NCBI RefSeq assembly: GCF_030296055.1
Contig: NZ_AP027370.1
Location: forward strand, 1-64,000
Length of the DNA stretch: 64,000 nt
DNA from: Hydrogenimonas cancrithermarum
Lineage (GTDB): Bacteria; Campylobacterota; Campylobacteria; Campylobacterales; Hydrogenimonadaceae
Direction: 5' to 3'
The translations under genes and the position numbers were made by a program. Within the stretch, counting starts at the first letter, position 1; every line of letters begins with the position of its first letter. The notes under the pieces are model-generated. The model had not been told where the DNA came from, ran no database searches, and saw only the letters and a list, made by a program, of their open reading frames with translations. Below are positions 16,389 to 25,570 of this stretch, piece by piece.

Positions 16389-17816
16389 ATGATTCTCAAG
16401 CATATTACCGAACAGACCGCCATCTTTTTCAGTGTCACCAAATGGGTTGTACTCTCTTCTGTCGTCGGAATCATGATTGGCACGATTGTCACCCTTTTTC
16501 TAAAAATTTTGCAAATCGCGGAGACGAGTCGTTCGGAAATTCCGTTTCATTACTATTACATTTTGCCTTTCGCGCTTTTTTTGACCGTCTGGGCAGTGCG
16601 GACCTTTTCGCCCAGTGCCGAAGGCCACGGGACGGAGAAAGTGATCGAGGCGGTACACAAAAACCATGGAAAGATCAATATAGCAGTCATACCCGTCAAG
16701 CTTTTCGCGACCGTCATGACGATTTTTGCAGGCGGTTCAGTCGGAAAGGAAGGTCCTGGTGCACAGATCGGGGCGGGTGCGGCCTCCTGGCTTTCGGATA
16801 TACTCAAGTTCACCCCCGAAGATCGTAAAAAACTTGTCATCTGCGGAATCAGCGCCGGTTTCGCTTCAGTCTTCGGCACTCCGATCGCCGGAGCGATTTT
16901 CGGTGTGGAGGTGCTCATTATCGGGGTTATTCTCTACGATGTGTTGCTCCCATCGTTCATCGCCGGATTCGCCGCATTTACGACGGCCCAGTTTCTTGGC
17001 ATCGAGTACACCTATTTCGATATCCGTTTCTATCAGAACGTTTCGCTCGACATTCCACTGATTCTTCAGGTCGTGTTGGCTGGTCTTTTTTTTGGATTCG
17101 TCTCCGACATTGTCGTGACTTCGGTTTCGTTCAGTGCGAAAATGATTAAAAAAATCCCTTATCACCCATATGTCATCGCATTTTTTGGCGGTCTGCTTTT
17201 GGTCGCGCTGGCCTATCTCTTCGGCGACAGATACCTGGGGCTCGGACTCGAGACGATCAAAGATACATTGAATCCTGATCCCTATTTTTCCAGAGATCTT
17301 CCTTGGTACGCTTTTTTGCTGAAGACACTTTTCACCTCCATCACGCTCGGCGTGGGCGGAAGCGGTGGGATTATTACACCGATTTTCTACATCGGGGCGA
17401 CCAGCGGTCATATGTTCGGGCAGCTGATCGGCGGAGAACACATCGCGCTTTTCGCGGCACTGGGTTTCGTCAGCGTATTGGCAGGTGCCACCAACGCACC
17501 GATCGCCGCCACGATCATGGCGGTCGAGCTCTTCGGTCTTGAAATTGCTCATTACGCGGCGCTCAGTGCCGTAATAAGTTTTTTGATCACGGGGCACCGA
17601 AGCGTTTTCCCGTCGCAGATTCTGGCGATGAAGAAGTCGGAGATGCTGGAAGTTAAAGTAGGAGAAGTGATCGAGCATGCCGTCGTCGATTTGGAAGAGA
17701 AGGAGGTTGGCCGTATCCGGGATATCAGGGAACGGCTTCGTGTACGGCGAGAGCGCCTTAAAGAGCAGAAAAAACGGAAAATCTCCGCTATCAAGCAGGA
17801 GAAGAAGGAGTCCTGA
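16389..17816 (+). CDS. ClC-family chloride channel/transporter
   Basis: This 475-residue protein has ten or more membrane segments. It carries the ClC selectivity motifs in slightly divergent form: GSVGKEGPGAQIGAG near residues 118-132 (the gating glutamate of KEGP is present) and GGSGGIITPIFYIGA near 326-340. SPSAEGHGTEKVIEAV stands where GSGIP occurs in other ClC proteins. A charged cytoplasmic tail of about 60 residues with coiled-coil character ends the protein. The ATG at 16389 is chosen over the TTG at 16359, because the latter overlaps the -10 box and GCAGGG precedes the ATG. trkA follows after one base, so anion and potassium transport are linked. Confidence 0.9.
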   Translation: MILKHITEQTAIFFSVTKWVVLSSVVGIMIGTIVTLFLKILQIAETSRSEIPFHYYYILPFALFLTVWAVRTFSPSAEGHGTEKVIEAVHKNHGKINIAVIPVKLFATVMTIFAGGSVGKEGPGAQIGAGAASWLSDILKFTPEDRKKLVICGISAGFASVFGTPIAGAIFGVEVLIIGVILYDVLLPSFIAGFAAFTTAQFLGIEYTYFDIRFYQNVSLDIPLILQVVLAGLFFGFVSDIVVTSVSFSAKMIKKIPYHPYVIAFFGGLLLVALAYLFGDRYLGLGLETIKDTLNPDPYFSRDLPWYAFLLKTLFTSITLGVGGSGGIITPIFYIGATSGHMFGQLIGGEHIALFAALGFVSVLAGATNAPIAATIMAVELFGLEIAHYAALSAVISFLITGHRSVFPSQILAMKKSEMLEVKVGEVIEHAVVDLEEKEVGRIRDIRERLRVRRERLKEQKKRKISAIKQEKKES

Positions 17817-17817
17817 T

Positions 17818-19134
17818 ATGGATATCATAATCGCCGGTGCGGGCCGTGTTGGTTTCAATCTGGCCCGTACCCTTTCTATCGGACACAACGTTACGGTCAT
17901 CGACCGGAATGCCGAAGCGCTGCAGAGGCTCCAGGAGAGCCTGGACATTCTCCCTCTTCACGGGGATATCGAAGATCCTCTGACCTATCGCAAACTCATC
18001 GACAAGGAGGTCCATCTTTTCATCGCGGTCACCGACATGGATGAGGCCAATCTCATATCCACGCTCATCGTCGACGATTCGATTCGTGTGGATCGCAAAT
18101 TCATTCGCCTCCGCAATACCTTTTTCGCCAAAAGCTCCATTAGGGAGAAGCTCGGAGTCAATGAAGCGATTTTTCCGATGCAGATCACTTCGAAGACGGT
18201 GGAGACGCTGTTGCAGTATCCAAAAGCCAACAATGTAAAAACTTTCAAGTACACCAACCTCAAACTTGTCTCCGTTCGAGCGTCTGGATTGTCCGAACCG
18301 CTGTCGCTTCATCCTGAAGGATTCGCCATCGTAGGCATCGAGAGAGAGAAAGATTTTTTCATACCTTCCATGGATACGCCGATCGAACCCGGCGACCTTG
18401 TCTATCTTTTCGGAAACGAGGAGAGCATACGGCAGCTTTGCGGGCGGCTCGAATCGGAATCTCCCCGAACCATTTCTCGGTGTGTCATTTTCGGGGCGGG
18501 AGACCTCGGCGTCGCTATAGCACATACGCTGATCGAAAATGGCAAAGAGGTCAAGCTGGTCGAAAAAGATGTGAAGCTGTGCGAAGCGGCCGATGAGAAG
18601 CTTGAAGGCGAAGCCACCGCAATTAGCTGCAAGTATGGAACCGGTACCATTTTCGAAGAGGAGGGGCTCGAAAATGCCGATTTGATGATCGCGGCGACCG
18701 ACAACGACGAATACAATATCATCAAATGCCTCGAAGCACGGGAACACGGCATTCGAAAAGTGGTCGCCATCAACAACGAAATGGAGTATTACAACCTGAT
18801 GCACACACTTGGTATCGTTGTCGTCCGTGGACCGAAAATGAGTGCCTACAATGCAATTTTGGAGAGTATCTACTCCAGTGGCGTCGTGATGGAGAGGAAA
18901 TTCTGCGGCGGAAAAGCGTCGATCTTTCTTCGGAAAATATTCCCAAACTCCAAACTTATTGACAAAAGAGTCAAACCGTTCAAACGACAGAAAGCGGGAC
19001 TCGTTTTCCTCGTACGCGAAGGGGAGCTTTCTCGCTTCGACGAAACAGTTACGATGCGGGAAGGCGACGTGATTATCGGTTTCGTCGACGAAGAGTACGC
19101 ATCGGCCATGAAAGTGTGGATCTATGGACTTTAA
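17818..19134 (+). CDS. trkA: Trk potassium uptake regulatory subunit TrkA
   Basis: TrkA is the cytoplasmic nucleotide-binding gate of the TrkH potassium channel. The 438-residue protein has two RCK modules. The first NAD-binding loop is IIAGAGRVGFNLA (residues 4-16), and the second is VIFGAGDLGVAIAHTL near residue 225. Each is followed by a TrkA-C domain. The length is standard. The start is the ATG at 17818 with AAGGAG upstream; an earlier in-frame start lies inside clc and is rejected. Its end overlaps trkH by 11 bases. Confidence 0.95.
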   Translation: MDIIIAGAGRVGFNLARTLSIGHNVTVIDRNAEALQRLQESLDILPLHGDIEDPLTYRKLIDKEVHLFIAVTDMDEANLISTLIVDDSIRVDRKFIRLRNTFFAKSSIREKLGVNEAIFPMQITSKTVETLLQYPKANNVKTFKYTNLKLVSVRASGLSEPLSLHPEGFAIVGIEREKDFFIPSMDTPIEPGDLVYLFGNEESIRQLCGRLESESPRTISRCVIFGAGDLGVAIAHTLIENGKEVKLVEKDVKLCEAADEKLEGEATAISCKYGTGTIFEEEGLENADLMIAATDNDEYNIIKCLEAREHGIRKVVAINNEMEYYNLMHTLGIVVVRGPKMSAYNAILESIYSSGVVMERKFCGGKASIFLRKIFPNSKLIDKRVKPFKRQKAGLVFLVREGELSRFDETVTMREGDVIIGFVDEEYASAMKVWIYGL

Positions 19135-20566
19135 AAGCATTTTCAAAGTGTTGAGCCTGATAGGAGTGACGCTCGCGCTCTTTTTTGCGCTGGATGTGGC
19201 CATAGGGATTATTTACGGGGAGATCGCCGATGCGTTGGCCTTTTTCGACCTGCTCTTTCTCTTCGTTAACGGTCTCATATGGTTCGCTCTGCGATCCCAC
19301 CCCGTGCATTTGAAAATAAAAGAGAGCATCCTGACGGTTAACATTCTATGGATTTTCATCGGCATCGCCGGTGCCGTACCGCTCTACCTCTACACACCCA
19401 TAACATTCGCATCGGCTTTTTTCGAAGCGATAAGCGGATTCACGACGACGGGCGCGACGATCTATAGCGATATCGAACATCTGCCCCGGATGATACTCTT
19501 TCACAGAAGTCTTATGCACTGGCTCGGAGGTATGGGGATCATCGTACTGGGGGTGGGACTCCTTTCCATTATCAATCCCACAGGCAGTCTGAGCCTCTTC
19601 AAAGCTGAAGCGACGGGAATACAGATCGAGAAACTGACACCAAAGATCAAAGATACGGCACTGAGCCTTTGGGCTATCTATCTCTTTCTCACACTCTCCG
19701 ATACGCTTTTGCTGAAAGGTTTCGGGATGAACTGGTTCGATGCGATCAATCACGCATTCTCGACAATATCGACCGGTGGATTTTCTACCAAAAACAGTTC
19801 ACTCGGATATTTTCAAAGTGACGGAATCGTCTGGGTCACGACACTCTTCATGCTCCTCTCTGGCATCAACTTTCTCGCACACCTGAAGCTCTTCTACCGG
19901 GACATTAGCGGTTACGGAAGCGAAGAGGTTCTCGGATATCTGAAAGTCTTCTTTATCCTGTCACTGCTACTGAGTTTCATCCATACCGAAATGGGAGGCG
20001 ATGCTTTCTACCATGCGGTGACACACTCCTTTTTCACGATCGCATCGGTCATGACGACCACCGGGTTCGCGACGACCGATTATGGAACATGGAGCCACCT
20101 CGCGATCGTGGTGATTTTTCTGGCGATGCTGGTGGGAGGCAATGCCGGTTCGACGGCCGGTGGTATCAAAGTGATTCGCTATCTCATCATCTTCAAGACA
20201 TTGAGGTCGGAACTCAAACGGATCGTGCATCCAAATGCCGTCATTTCCGTTTTTGTCGATGGTGTCAAACTCAGAGAAAGAGTCCTCTCATCGACATTCG
20301 GATTCTTCTTCCTTTTCGTTCTGACCGTTGTCGCGATGGCACTTTTCATGTATGCGAGGGGATCGGATGCGATGACGGCAATTTCAGGTGCCTTGGCGAT
20401 CGTAGGTAACATCGGCCCGGGGTTTTCGGCGGTCGGGCCCGCCGAAAATTTCGGTTTTTTCCAGGATGTAGACAAAATCGTTCTTTCGATGGGTATGATC
20501 ATAGGACGTCTGGAGTGTTATACTGTTTTCGTTCTCTTTACCGCATCGTTTTGGAAAAAATTTTAG
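19124..20566 (+). CDS. trkH: Trk potassium uptake channel subunit TrkH
   Basis: This 480-residue inner-membrane potassium channel subunit has the four filter-like repeats of the family. They include SGFTTTGATIYSD near residues 104-116, STISTGGFSTKNSS near 215-228, TTTGFATTDYG near 312-322 and GNIGPGFSAVGP near 426-437. The C-terminus MIIGRLECYTVF matches the conserved GRLE motif. It is translationally coupled to trkA by an 11-base overlap. The stop codon lies in the first copy of an 11-base tandem repeat. Confidence 0.95.
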   Translation: MDFKSIFKVLSLIGVTLALFFALDVAIGIIYGEIADALAFFDLLFLFVNGLIWFALRSHPVHLKIKESILTVNILWIFIGIAGAVPLYLYTPITFASAFFEAISGFTTTGATIYSDIEHLPRMILFHRSLMHWLGGMGIIVLGVGLLSIINPTGSLSLFKAEATGIQIEKLTPKIKDTALSLWAIYLFLTLSDTLLLKGFGMNWFDAINHAFSTISTGGFSTKNSSLGYFQSDGIVWVTTLFMLLSGINFLAHLKLFYRDISGYGSEEVLGYLKVFFILSLLLSFIHTEMGGDAFYHAVTHSFFTIASVMTTTGFATTDYGTWSHLAIVVIFLAMLVGGNAGSTAGGIKVIRYLIIFKTLRSELKRIVHPNAVISVFVDGVKLRERVLSSTFGFFFLFVLTVVAMALFMYARGSDAMTAISGALAIVGNIGPGFSAVGPAENFGFFQDVDKIVLSMGMIIGRLECYTVFVLFTASFWKKF

Positions 20567-20583
20567 AGGTACTTTAGAGGTAC
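20562..20583 (+). repeat. 11-base tandem duplication at the end of trkH
   Basis: TTTAGAGGTAC occurs twice with no gap. The first copy contains the trkH stop codon TAG, and the second lies in the spacer. This looks like a small recent duplication. Confidence 0.8.
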
Positions 20584-20647
20584 TCTTTGGCGCAGCCGTT
20601 TACTTTCTGTTTACCGTCAATTTATCGCTGTTAGCCAAAGGGTAGTA
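20581..20647 (+). promoter_or_regulatory. Inverted repeat in the trkH-moxR spacer
   Basis: TACTCTTTGGC (20581-20591) and GCCAAAGGGTAGTA (20634-20647) pair over their TTTGGC/GCCAAA core and TACT/AGTA ends. They form a long-loop stem over most of the 116-base spacer. It could end trk transcription or be an operator for the moxR operon. I see no clear -10 box here; TACTAT at about 20646 is the best candidate. Confidence 0.35.
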
Positions 20648-20682
20648 CTATTTCGGAATGTAAAAAAGATGTGGAGAATTTT

Positions 20683-21630
20683 ATGAATCGAACCATTGAA
20701 GCGATAAAAAAAGAGGTCGGGAAAGTGATCGTCGGCCATGAACATCTGGTCGATGCGATGCTGATTGCCCTTTTGTGTGAAGGGCATCTGTTGGTCGAGG
20801 GGGTGCCGGGACTGGCGAAGACGACGGCGGTCAATGCGTTGGCGCAGAGTCTTGGCCTTACTTTCAAGCGGGTGCAGTTTACGCCCGATCTGCTGCCAAG
20901 CGACATCACCGGTACCGAAATCTACGACCCCAAGAGCGGTGAATTCAAAATAAAACACGGGCCGGTCTTTACGAACCTGCTACTTGCCGACGAGATAAAC
21001 CGTGCGCCGGCGAAGGTTCAGTCCGCACTGCTCGAAGTGATGCAGGAGAAGCAGGTGACGATCGCAGAGGAGACCTACAAAGTCGATAGGCCGTTTCTGG
21101 TCATGGCGACGCAGAACCCGGTCGAGCAGGAGGGAACCTACCGTCTGCCCGAAGCGCAGCTCGACCGTTTCATGCTAAAAGTCAACGTCGGATACAACAG
21201 TCTCGATGAAGAGTTCGAGATCGTCAGCCGTGTCGCCGCCAAAGGCTTTGGCAAGATTTCTCAGGTCGCCGGCAAAGAGGAAATCGAAGCGATGCAGAAG
21301 GAGCTTCAGACCATTCATGTCGACGATGCGGTGCAGAAGTACATGCTGAAACTGATCTTCGCCTCCCGTTTTCCGCAGGAGTACGGACTGCACGATATGG
21401 CCGAATATATCGAGTTTGGCGCCAGTCCACGTGCATCGATCGATCTTTTCAAAGCGAGCCGTGCCGTGGCGCTGATCCATGGCAAGGATTACGTCAGTCC
21501 GGTTGACATCGCGGAGGTATTGCATGACGTACTACGCCACCGTATTATCCTCAACTACAAAGCGGAAGCGGCGGGTATCGGTAGCGACGATGTCGTTAAA
21601 GCGATCCAAAAGGCCATTCGTCTGCCATGA
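20683..21630 (+). CDS. MoxR-family AAA+ ATPase
   Basis: This 315-residue ATPase of the MoxR class acts as a chaperone with von Willebrand A proteins. Walker A is GVPGLAKT near residue 40. Walker B is LLADEINRAPAKVQSALLEVMQEKQV near 101-126, and the sensor segment is MATQNPVEQEGTYRLPEAQLDRFML near 143-167. The ATG at 20683 is preferred to the GTG at 20671, because GGAG lies between them at correct spacing. It heads a seven-gene operon with DUF58 and Bat genes, the usual MoxR partners. The stop overlaps the next start. Confidence 0.95.
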   Translation: MNRTIEAIKKEVGKVIVGHEHLVDAMLIALLCEGHLLVEGVPGLAKTTAVNALAQSLGLTFKRVQFTPDLLPSDITGTEIYDPKSGEFKIKHGPVFTNLLLADEINRAPAKVQSALLEVMQEKQVTIAEETYKVDRPFLVMATQNPVEQEGTYRLPEAQLDRFMLKVNVGYNSLDEEFEIVSRVAAKGFGKISQVAGKEEIEAMQKELQTIHVDDAVQKYMLKLIFASRFPQEYGLHDMAEYIEFGASPRASIDLFKASRAVALIHGKDYVSPVDIAEVLHDVLRHRIILNYKAEAAGIGSDDVVKAIQKAIRLP

Positions 21631-22454
21631 CCTCCAAAACCAAAGCGTTGCTGATCAAAACGCGAAGGCGTCTGTTCGGCCAGAATGTCGGCAACAATAT
21701 CTCCGTTTTCCAGGGTAACGGGCTCGATTTCGCCGAGCTCAAAGAGTACAGCTACGGCGACGATGTAAGAAAGATCAACTGGAATGTGACGGCACGCGAA
21801 CAGAAACCCTATGTCAACGTTTTCAACGAGGAGCGGGAACTCAATATTCTCATCGGGTTTCTCGCCGGCGGGAGCATCTATTTCGGCTCCGTACGCCAGA
21901 AGCAGGAGGTGATGGCGGAGTCACTCGCGTTGCTGGGGCTATCGGCCGTTAAAAACTCCGACCGTGTGACGACGATCTTCTACGACGAGAAGGTCGATAT
22001 GCGTTTCAAACCGACCAAGAGTCCCAACACGATCTACGCGGCGCTCGAGTATGCGATGGAGCTCGATGTACTCGGCAGGCGTGCAGATCTGCAGTCGTTC
22101 GCCGATTTTCTGGTCCGTTCGGTACCTCAGCGTTCAATCGTTCTGCTGATTGGCGACTTTTACGACAGCGCCGACCTGAGCTTTTTGGCTGCCAAACACG
22201 AAGTGTATGCCGTCATTGTGCGTGACCGGTTCGAAGAGGATCCGTTTTTCGAAGGCGAATATGACCTGATCGATCCAGTCAGCGGGAAACACCATAGCCT
22301 CGACCTCGACGGCGATGTCGTCTCGAAGTACAAAGCCTCGCTGGCACGGCACGACGAAGCGCAGCGGGAGCATTTTCTGAAGCACCGTATCGCTTCGACG
22401 AAGATCTATACCGACGAGGACCCCTTCGTCAAACTGCGGGAGCTTCTCAAATGA
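21627..22454 (+). CDS. DUF58 domain protein (Bat operon)
   Basis: This 275-residue protein carries the DUF58 signature FAELKEYSYGDDVRKINWNVTARE near residues 34-57. The C-terminal two thirds have a von Willebrand A-like fold. DUF58 genes almost always follow moxR and are thought to deliver or sense MoxR clients at the cell envelope. Both ends overlap neighbours by four bases (ATGA), so expression is coupled. The precise function is unknown. Confidence 0.92.
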   Translation: MTSKTKALLIKTRRRLFGQNVGNNISVFQGNGLDFAELKEYSYGDDVRKINWNVTAREQKPYVNVFNEERELNILIGFLAGGSIYFGSVRQKQEVMAESLALLGLSAVKNSDRVTTIFYDEKVDMRFKPTKSPNTIYAALEYAMELDVLGRRADLQSFADFLVRSVPQRSIVLLIGDFYDSADLSFLAAKHEVYAVIVRDRFEEDPFFEGEYDLIDPVSGKHHSLDLDGDVVSKYKASLARHDEAQREHFLKHRIASTKIYTDEDPFVKLRELLK

Positions 22455-22855
22455 ATCCGGCACTTCGGCAACTGAAAGATATCAAGCCTCCGGTCGAGGT
22501 CCCCGATGACTCGTTGTGGCTTCTCATAGCGATAGCGGCCGCTGTGTTGCTTTTGTTCTTGGCACTTTGGTATGTGCGGCGGCTGAAAAGAAGACCACGA
22601 CGTCGCCGCCGACGCGTCGATCCCGTGGCCCAGGCGAAAAAACGGCTGAAGGCGATCGACTTTTCCGACGCGAAAGGGGCGGTCTATACGTTCGGCGAGG
22701 CGATGCCGCTGTTGATCGGAGAGAACGACGAGTTGATGCGCCGTTTCGATGCGCTGCTGCGCGATCTGGAAAAGTACAAGTACAAAAAAGTGGTTCCGTC
22801 GCTCCAAAGCAGTGACGTGAAAAAGATGAAAGCGCTGATGAAGGAGGTGCTGTGA
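22451..22855 (+). CDS. DUF4381-type small membrane protein (Bat operon)
   Basis: This 134-residue protein has one membrane segment (LLIAIAAAVLLLFLALWYV, about residues 23-41). A very basic stretch with ten or so arginines follows, then a soluble helical C-terminus. Its place between DUF58 and the first VWA gene, its proline-rich start DIKPPVEVPDDSLWLL and its topology fit DUF4381. Its role in the MoxR/Bat system is unknown. It overlaps its neighbours by four bases on the left and one on the right. Confidence 0.75.
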   Translation: MNPALRQLKDIKPPVEVPDDSLWLLIAIAAAVLLLFLALWYVRRLKRRPRRRRRRVDPVAQAKKRLKAIDFSDAKGAVYTFGEAMPLLIGENDELMRRFDALLRDLEKYKYKKVVPSLQSSDVKKMKALMKEVL

Positions 22856-23745
22856 TGGGGCATTTTACATTCGAATACCCGGCTGCGTTCCTCCTCCTGC
22901 TTCTTTACGCAATCTGTGCGAAATGGTGCAAAGCGCGCTATGAGAGCGTCATCTTTCCCGGAAGCGGCTACCTCGCCCGGGCGGCCAGCCGCCGATCGAC
23001 ACGGCAGCGTCTGATACGCTTCGGCGCCTTCGTCCTGCTCGTGACAGCACTGGCGAGTCCCGTCGTCAAAGAGGAAGTTGTCGTACAGCACGACAAAGGG
23101 TATGAAATTTCGCTCATACTCGATGCGAGCGGATCGATGGCGCAGAACAACAAATTTGGAATCGTCAAGGAGATTGTCACACAGTTTGTCAAAGAGCGAA
23201 AACACGACAAACTGGGACTCACGATCTTTGCCGACTTTGCCTATGTGGCTGTGCCGCTGACCTATGACAAGGCGTCCCTTCTGAGGCTTCTCGAGAAAGT
23301 GGAAGTAGGCATCGCCGGAACACAGCGGACGGCGCTTTACGAGGCGCTCTTTATGAGTACGAAACTCTTCAAGGATTCCCATGCAAAACATAAAATTGCC
23401 ATACTTCTGACGGACGGAATGGACAATGCGGGAACCGTGCCGCTCGAGGTAGCTATCAATACGGCGAAAAAGTACGGCATCAAAATCTACACGATCGGAA
23501 TCGGGGCACGGGGCGATTACAATCCCTACGTTTTGGAAAAGATCGCGAAAGAGACGGGCGGGAAGTTTTTCGAAGCCGATTCCGTCACGAAGCTCAAAGA
23601 GGTCTATAAAGCGATCGACCGTCTCGAAAAGAGCGAGATCGAAAGGAACAGATATGTCAAAAAAGATTACTTCTTTATGTGGCCGCTCGGTGGCGCACTG
23701 TTGTTGACGCTCTTCCCGATCGTTTGGAAAAGGAGGCGCAGATAA
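22855..23745 (+). CDS. batA: Von Willebrand A membrane protein, BatA-like
   Basis: This 296-residue membrane-anchored VWA protein has N-terminal hydrophobic segments (residues 9-22 and about 55-72), a VWA domain and a C-terminal segment (FMWPLGGALLLTLFPIVW). The metal-ion-dependent adhesion site is LILDASGSMAQ near residues 84-94 (DxSxS intact), with LLTDGMDNAG near 183. BatA proteins act with MoxR in envelope stress tolerance in Bacteroides and spirochaetes. The ATG at 22855 is chosen because AAGGAGG precedes it; the GTG just before is less likely. Confidence 0.88.
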   Translation: MGHFTFEYPAAFLLLLLYAICAKWCKARYESVIFPGSGYLARAASRRSTRQRLIRFGAFVLLVTALASPVVKEEVVVQHDKGYEISLILDASGSMAQNNKFGIVKEIVTQFVKERKHDKLGLTIFADFAYVAVPLTYDKASLLRLLEKVEVGIAGTQRTALYEALFMSTKLFKDSHAKHKIAILLTDGMDNAGTVPLEVAINTAKKYGIKIYTIGIGARGDYNPYVLEKIAKETGGKFFEADSVTKLKEVYKAIDRLEKSEIERNRYVKKDYFFMWPLGGALLLTLFPIVWKRRRR

Positions 23746-24731
23746 TGGAGTTTTTATATCCATATTTTTTAATATCATTGCTTTTTCTGCCTCTTCTGTG
23801 GATAGTTGGAACAAAAAACGGCGATGATCTTAGAAGACGGTTTACGCCGGAACTCTACAACAAGATGGTGGCCAAAGGGGGCGGACTCGGCCGAAGGGTA
23901 CGGCTGGGGGTTCTGCTGGTATCGGCCGCTTTCGGCATTGTTGCGCTTTCGCGGCCGGTGATCGAGCGCGGTGAGATCAAGGTGGAACGACAGACGGTCG
24001 ATCTGGTGGTGGCGTTCGATATCTCCCGTTCGATGTTTGCCGACGACGTCTATCCCAACCGCTTCGAGCTGGCGAAACGAAAGTTTTTCGATCTGCTCGA
24101 GGATCTGAACGATGCACGTGTCGGCGTGATCGGTTTCAGTTCGCGTGCCTTTCTGGTGGCACCGCTGACACGAGACTTCGCATCGGTCAAGTACCTTGTC
24201 GAACATATGGGGCTCGATTTTGTATCGCTTAGAGGCACCGACATGTTCACACCGCTCGAAGTGACGGAAAACCTGCTTCACCAAAGCGATAAAAAGGCGG
24301 TACTCATATTCACCGACGGCGGGGACAAAAAGGAGTTTTCCAAAGAGATCGCCTATGCCAGAGCGCACGGGATCAAAGTCTTCATCTACGCCATTGGAAC
24401 CGAAAAGGGCGGCGTGATGAAAAGTGACGGAGGTATCGTACGCGACAGTGTGGGAAACATCGTCATCACGCGTCTCAATCCGGCTGTCAAGGTGCTTGCC
24501 GAAGAGACGGGAGGGGTTTACATGCGCTATTCTCTGAGTTCGGGCGATATGAAACAGTTGGCCGAAGCGATTCGGTCGCGTCTGAAAGCCACCAAAACAA
24601 AGGAGAGTCTCCTCAAGGATCGCGAAGAACTTTTTTACTATCCGTTGATGGTCGCGATTGCGCTTTTTCTGGCAGCCTACGCGTCGTTGCCCAAACGTGA
24701 CGCAAAGCGTGCGGCAGGAGAGATGAAGTGA
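23745..24731 (+). CDS. batB: Von Willebrand A membrane protein, BatB-like
   Basis: This 328-residue protein is the second VWA protein of the operon. It has the BatB-type start EFLYPYFLISLLFLPLLWIVG, a second hydrophobic segment near residue 60, and the adhesion-site motif VAFDISRSMFADDVYPNR near residues 88-105. IFTDGGDKKEF lies near 190, and a final membrane segment spans about 300-318. It overlaps batA and the TPR gene by one base each. It probably pairs with the BatA-like protein in the membrane. Confidence 0.88.
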   Translation: MEFLYPYFLISLLFLPLLWIVGTKNGDDLRRRFTPELYNKMVAKGGGLGRRVRLGVLLVSAAFGIVALSRPVIERGEIKVERQTVDLVVAFDISRSMFADDVYPNRFELAKRKFFDLLEDLNDARVGVIGFSSRAFLVAPLTRDFASVKYLVEHMGLDFVSLRGTDMFTPLEVTENLLHQSDKKAVLIFTDGGDKKEFSKEIAYARAHGIKVFIYAIGTEKGGVMKSDGGIVRDSVGNIVITRLNPAVKVLAEETGGVYMRYSLSSGDMKQLAEAIRSRLKATKTKESLLKDREELFYYPLMVAIALFLAAYASLPKRDAKRAAGEMK

Positions 24732-25570
24732 TGAGATATTTATTAATATCAATGATTTCGGTAACGCTTGCAAGTGCCGGACTGCTCGACTTCGTGACGT
24801 TGAAGAAGGCCAAAGAGGCCTATGAAAGAGGTGACTATGAAACCGCCGCCGAACTCTACGGAGAGATCGCCAAAGCCGGAAGCGAAGAAGCGACGTTCGA
24901 TGCAGCCGATGCACTCTATAAATCGGGTCGGTACAAAGAGGCGCTGAAACTCTACGAAAGCGTCTCGTCGCCGAAACTGCAGTTCGAAAAACTGCACAAT
25001 ATGGGAAACTGTTATGCGCAGCTGGGCGAAATCGACAAAGGGATCGAATCGTATGAAGCGGCGTTGAAGATCAAAGAGGACAATGATACCCGATTCAACC
25101 TCGAACTGCTCAAAAAGATGAAAGAGCGGAAAAAGAACCAGAACCGAAACGATCGAAAAAACAATCATAGCAAGCAAAATCGGAAGAATCAGGACGATCA
25201 AAAAAGCGGCAATGGCGACCAAAACCGGAAAAATCAAAAGAGTGATCACGATCGCCAAAACGATCGACATCCGGAAAACGCTCAAAAGCAAAAGGAAAAA
25301 GATCAAAACAAGGGCGGCGAAAAGAGCAGAAATGACCAAAACAAAAAGAGCGGCTCTGCAAAAAAAGAGAAAAACGAAAGTGGCAAAGAGTCGCAGCCGA
25401 ATCGACAGGAGCGTGCCATGATGGAAACACCGAAGCGCAACGAACCGATCAGCGAGATGGAGGTGAGAAAATGGAACAGAGTTTTGAACCGGCGGGGCAT
25501 CCATACGCTCATGCTTCCGCTACCGACGAAAGAGGCTGAAAGGAGTTCGGATGAGACGACACCCTGGTAA
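24731..25570 (+). CDS. batC: BatC-like TPR protein with a long charged tail
   Basis: This 279-residue secreted or membrane-attached protein has a signal-like start (RYLLISMISVTLASAG). Three TPR-like helical pairs cover residues 25-130 (for example YERGDYETAAELYGEIAKAG and LHNMGNCYAQLGEIDKGIESYEAAL, residues split here). Residues 133-240 are almost only K, N, Q, D, R, E, S and G and must be disordered. The last 40 residues regain order (ISEMEVRKWNRVLNRRG). Position and TPR content match BatC. The tail probably spans the periplasm or binds a partner. Confidence 0.8.
   Translation: MRYLLISMISVTLASAGLLDFVTLKKAKEAYERGDYETAAELYGEIAKAGSEEATFDAADALYKSGRYKEALKLYESVSSPKLQFEKLHNMGNCYAQLGEIDKGIESYEAALKIKEDNDTRFNLELLKKMKERKKNQNRNDRKNNHSKQNRKNQDDQKSGNGDQNRKNQKSDHDRQNDRHPENAQKQKEKDQNKGGEKSRNDQNKKSGSAKKEKNESGKESQPNRQERAMMETPKRNEPISEMEVRKWNRVLNRRGIHTLMLPLPTKEAERSSDETTPW

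Noticed and set aside
17791-19203. 470-codon open frame on the minus strand opposite trkA
   Set aside because: It is an exact antisense shadow of a protein with two intact RCK motifs, with no motif of its own.
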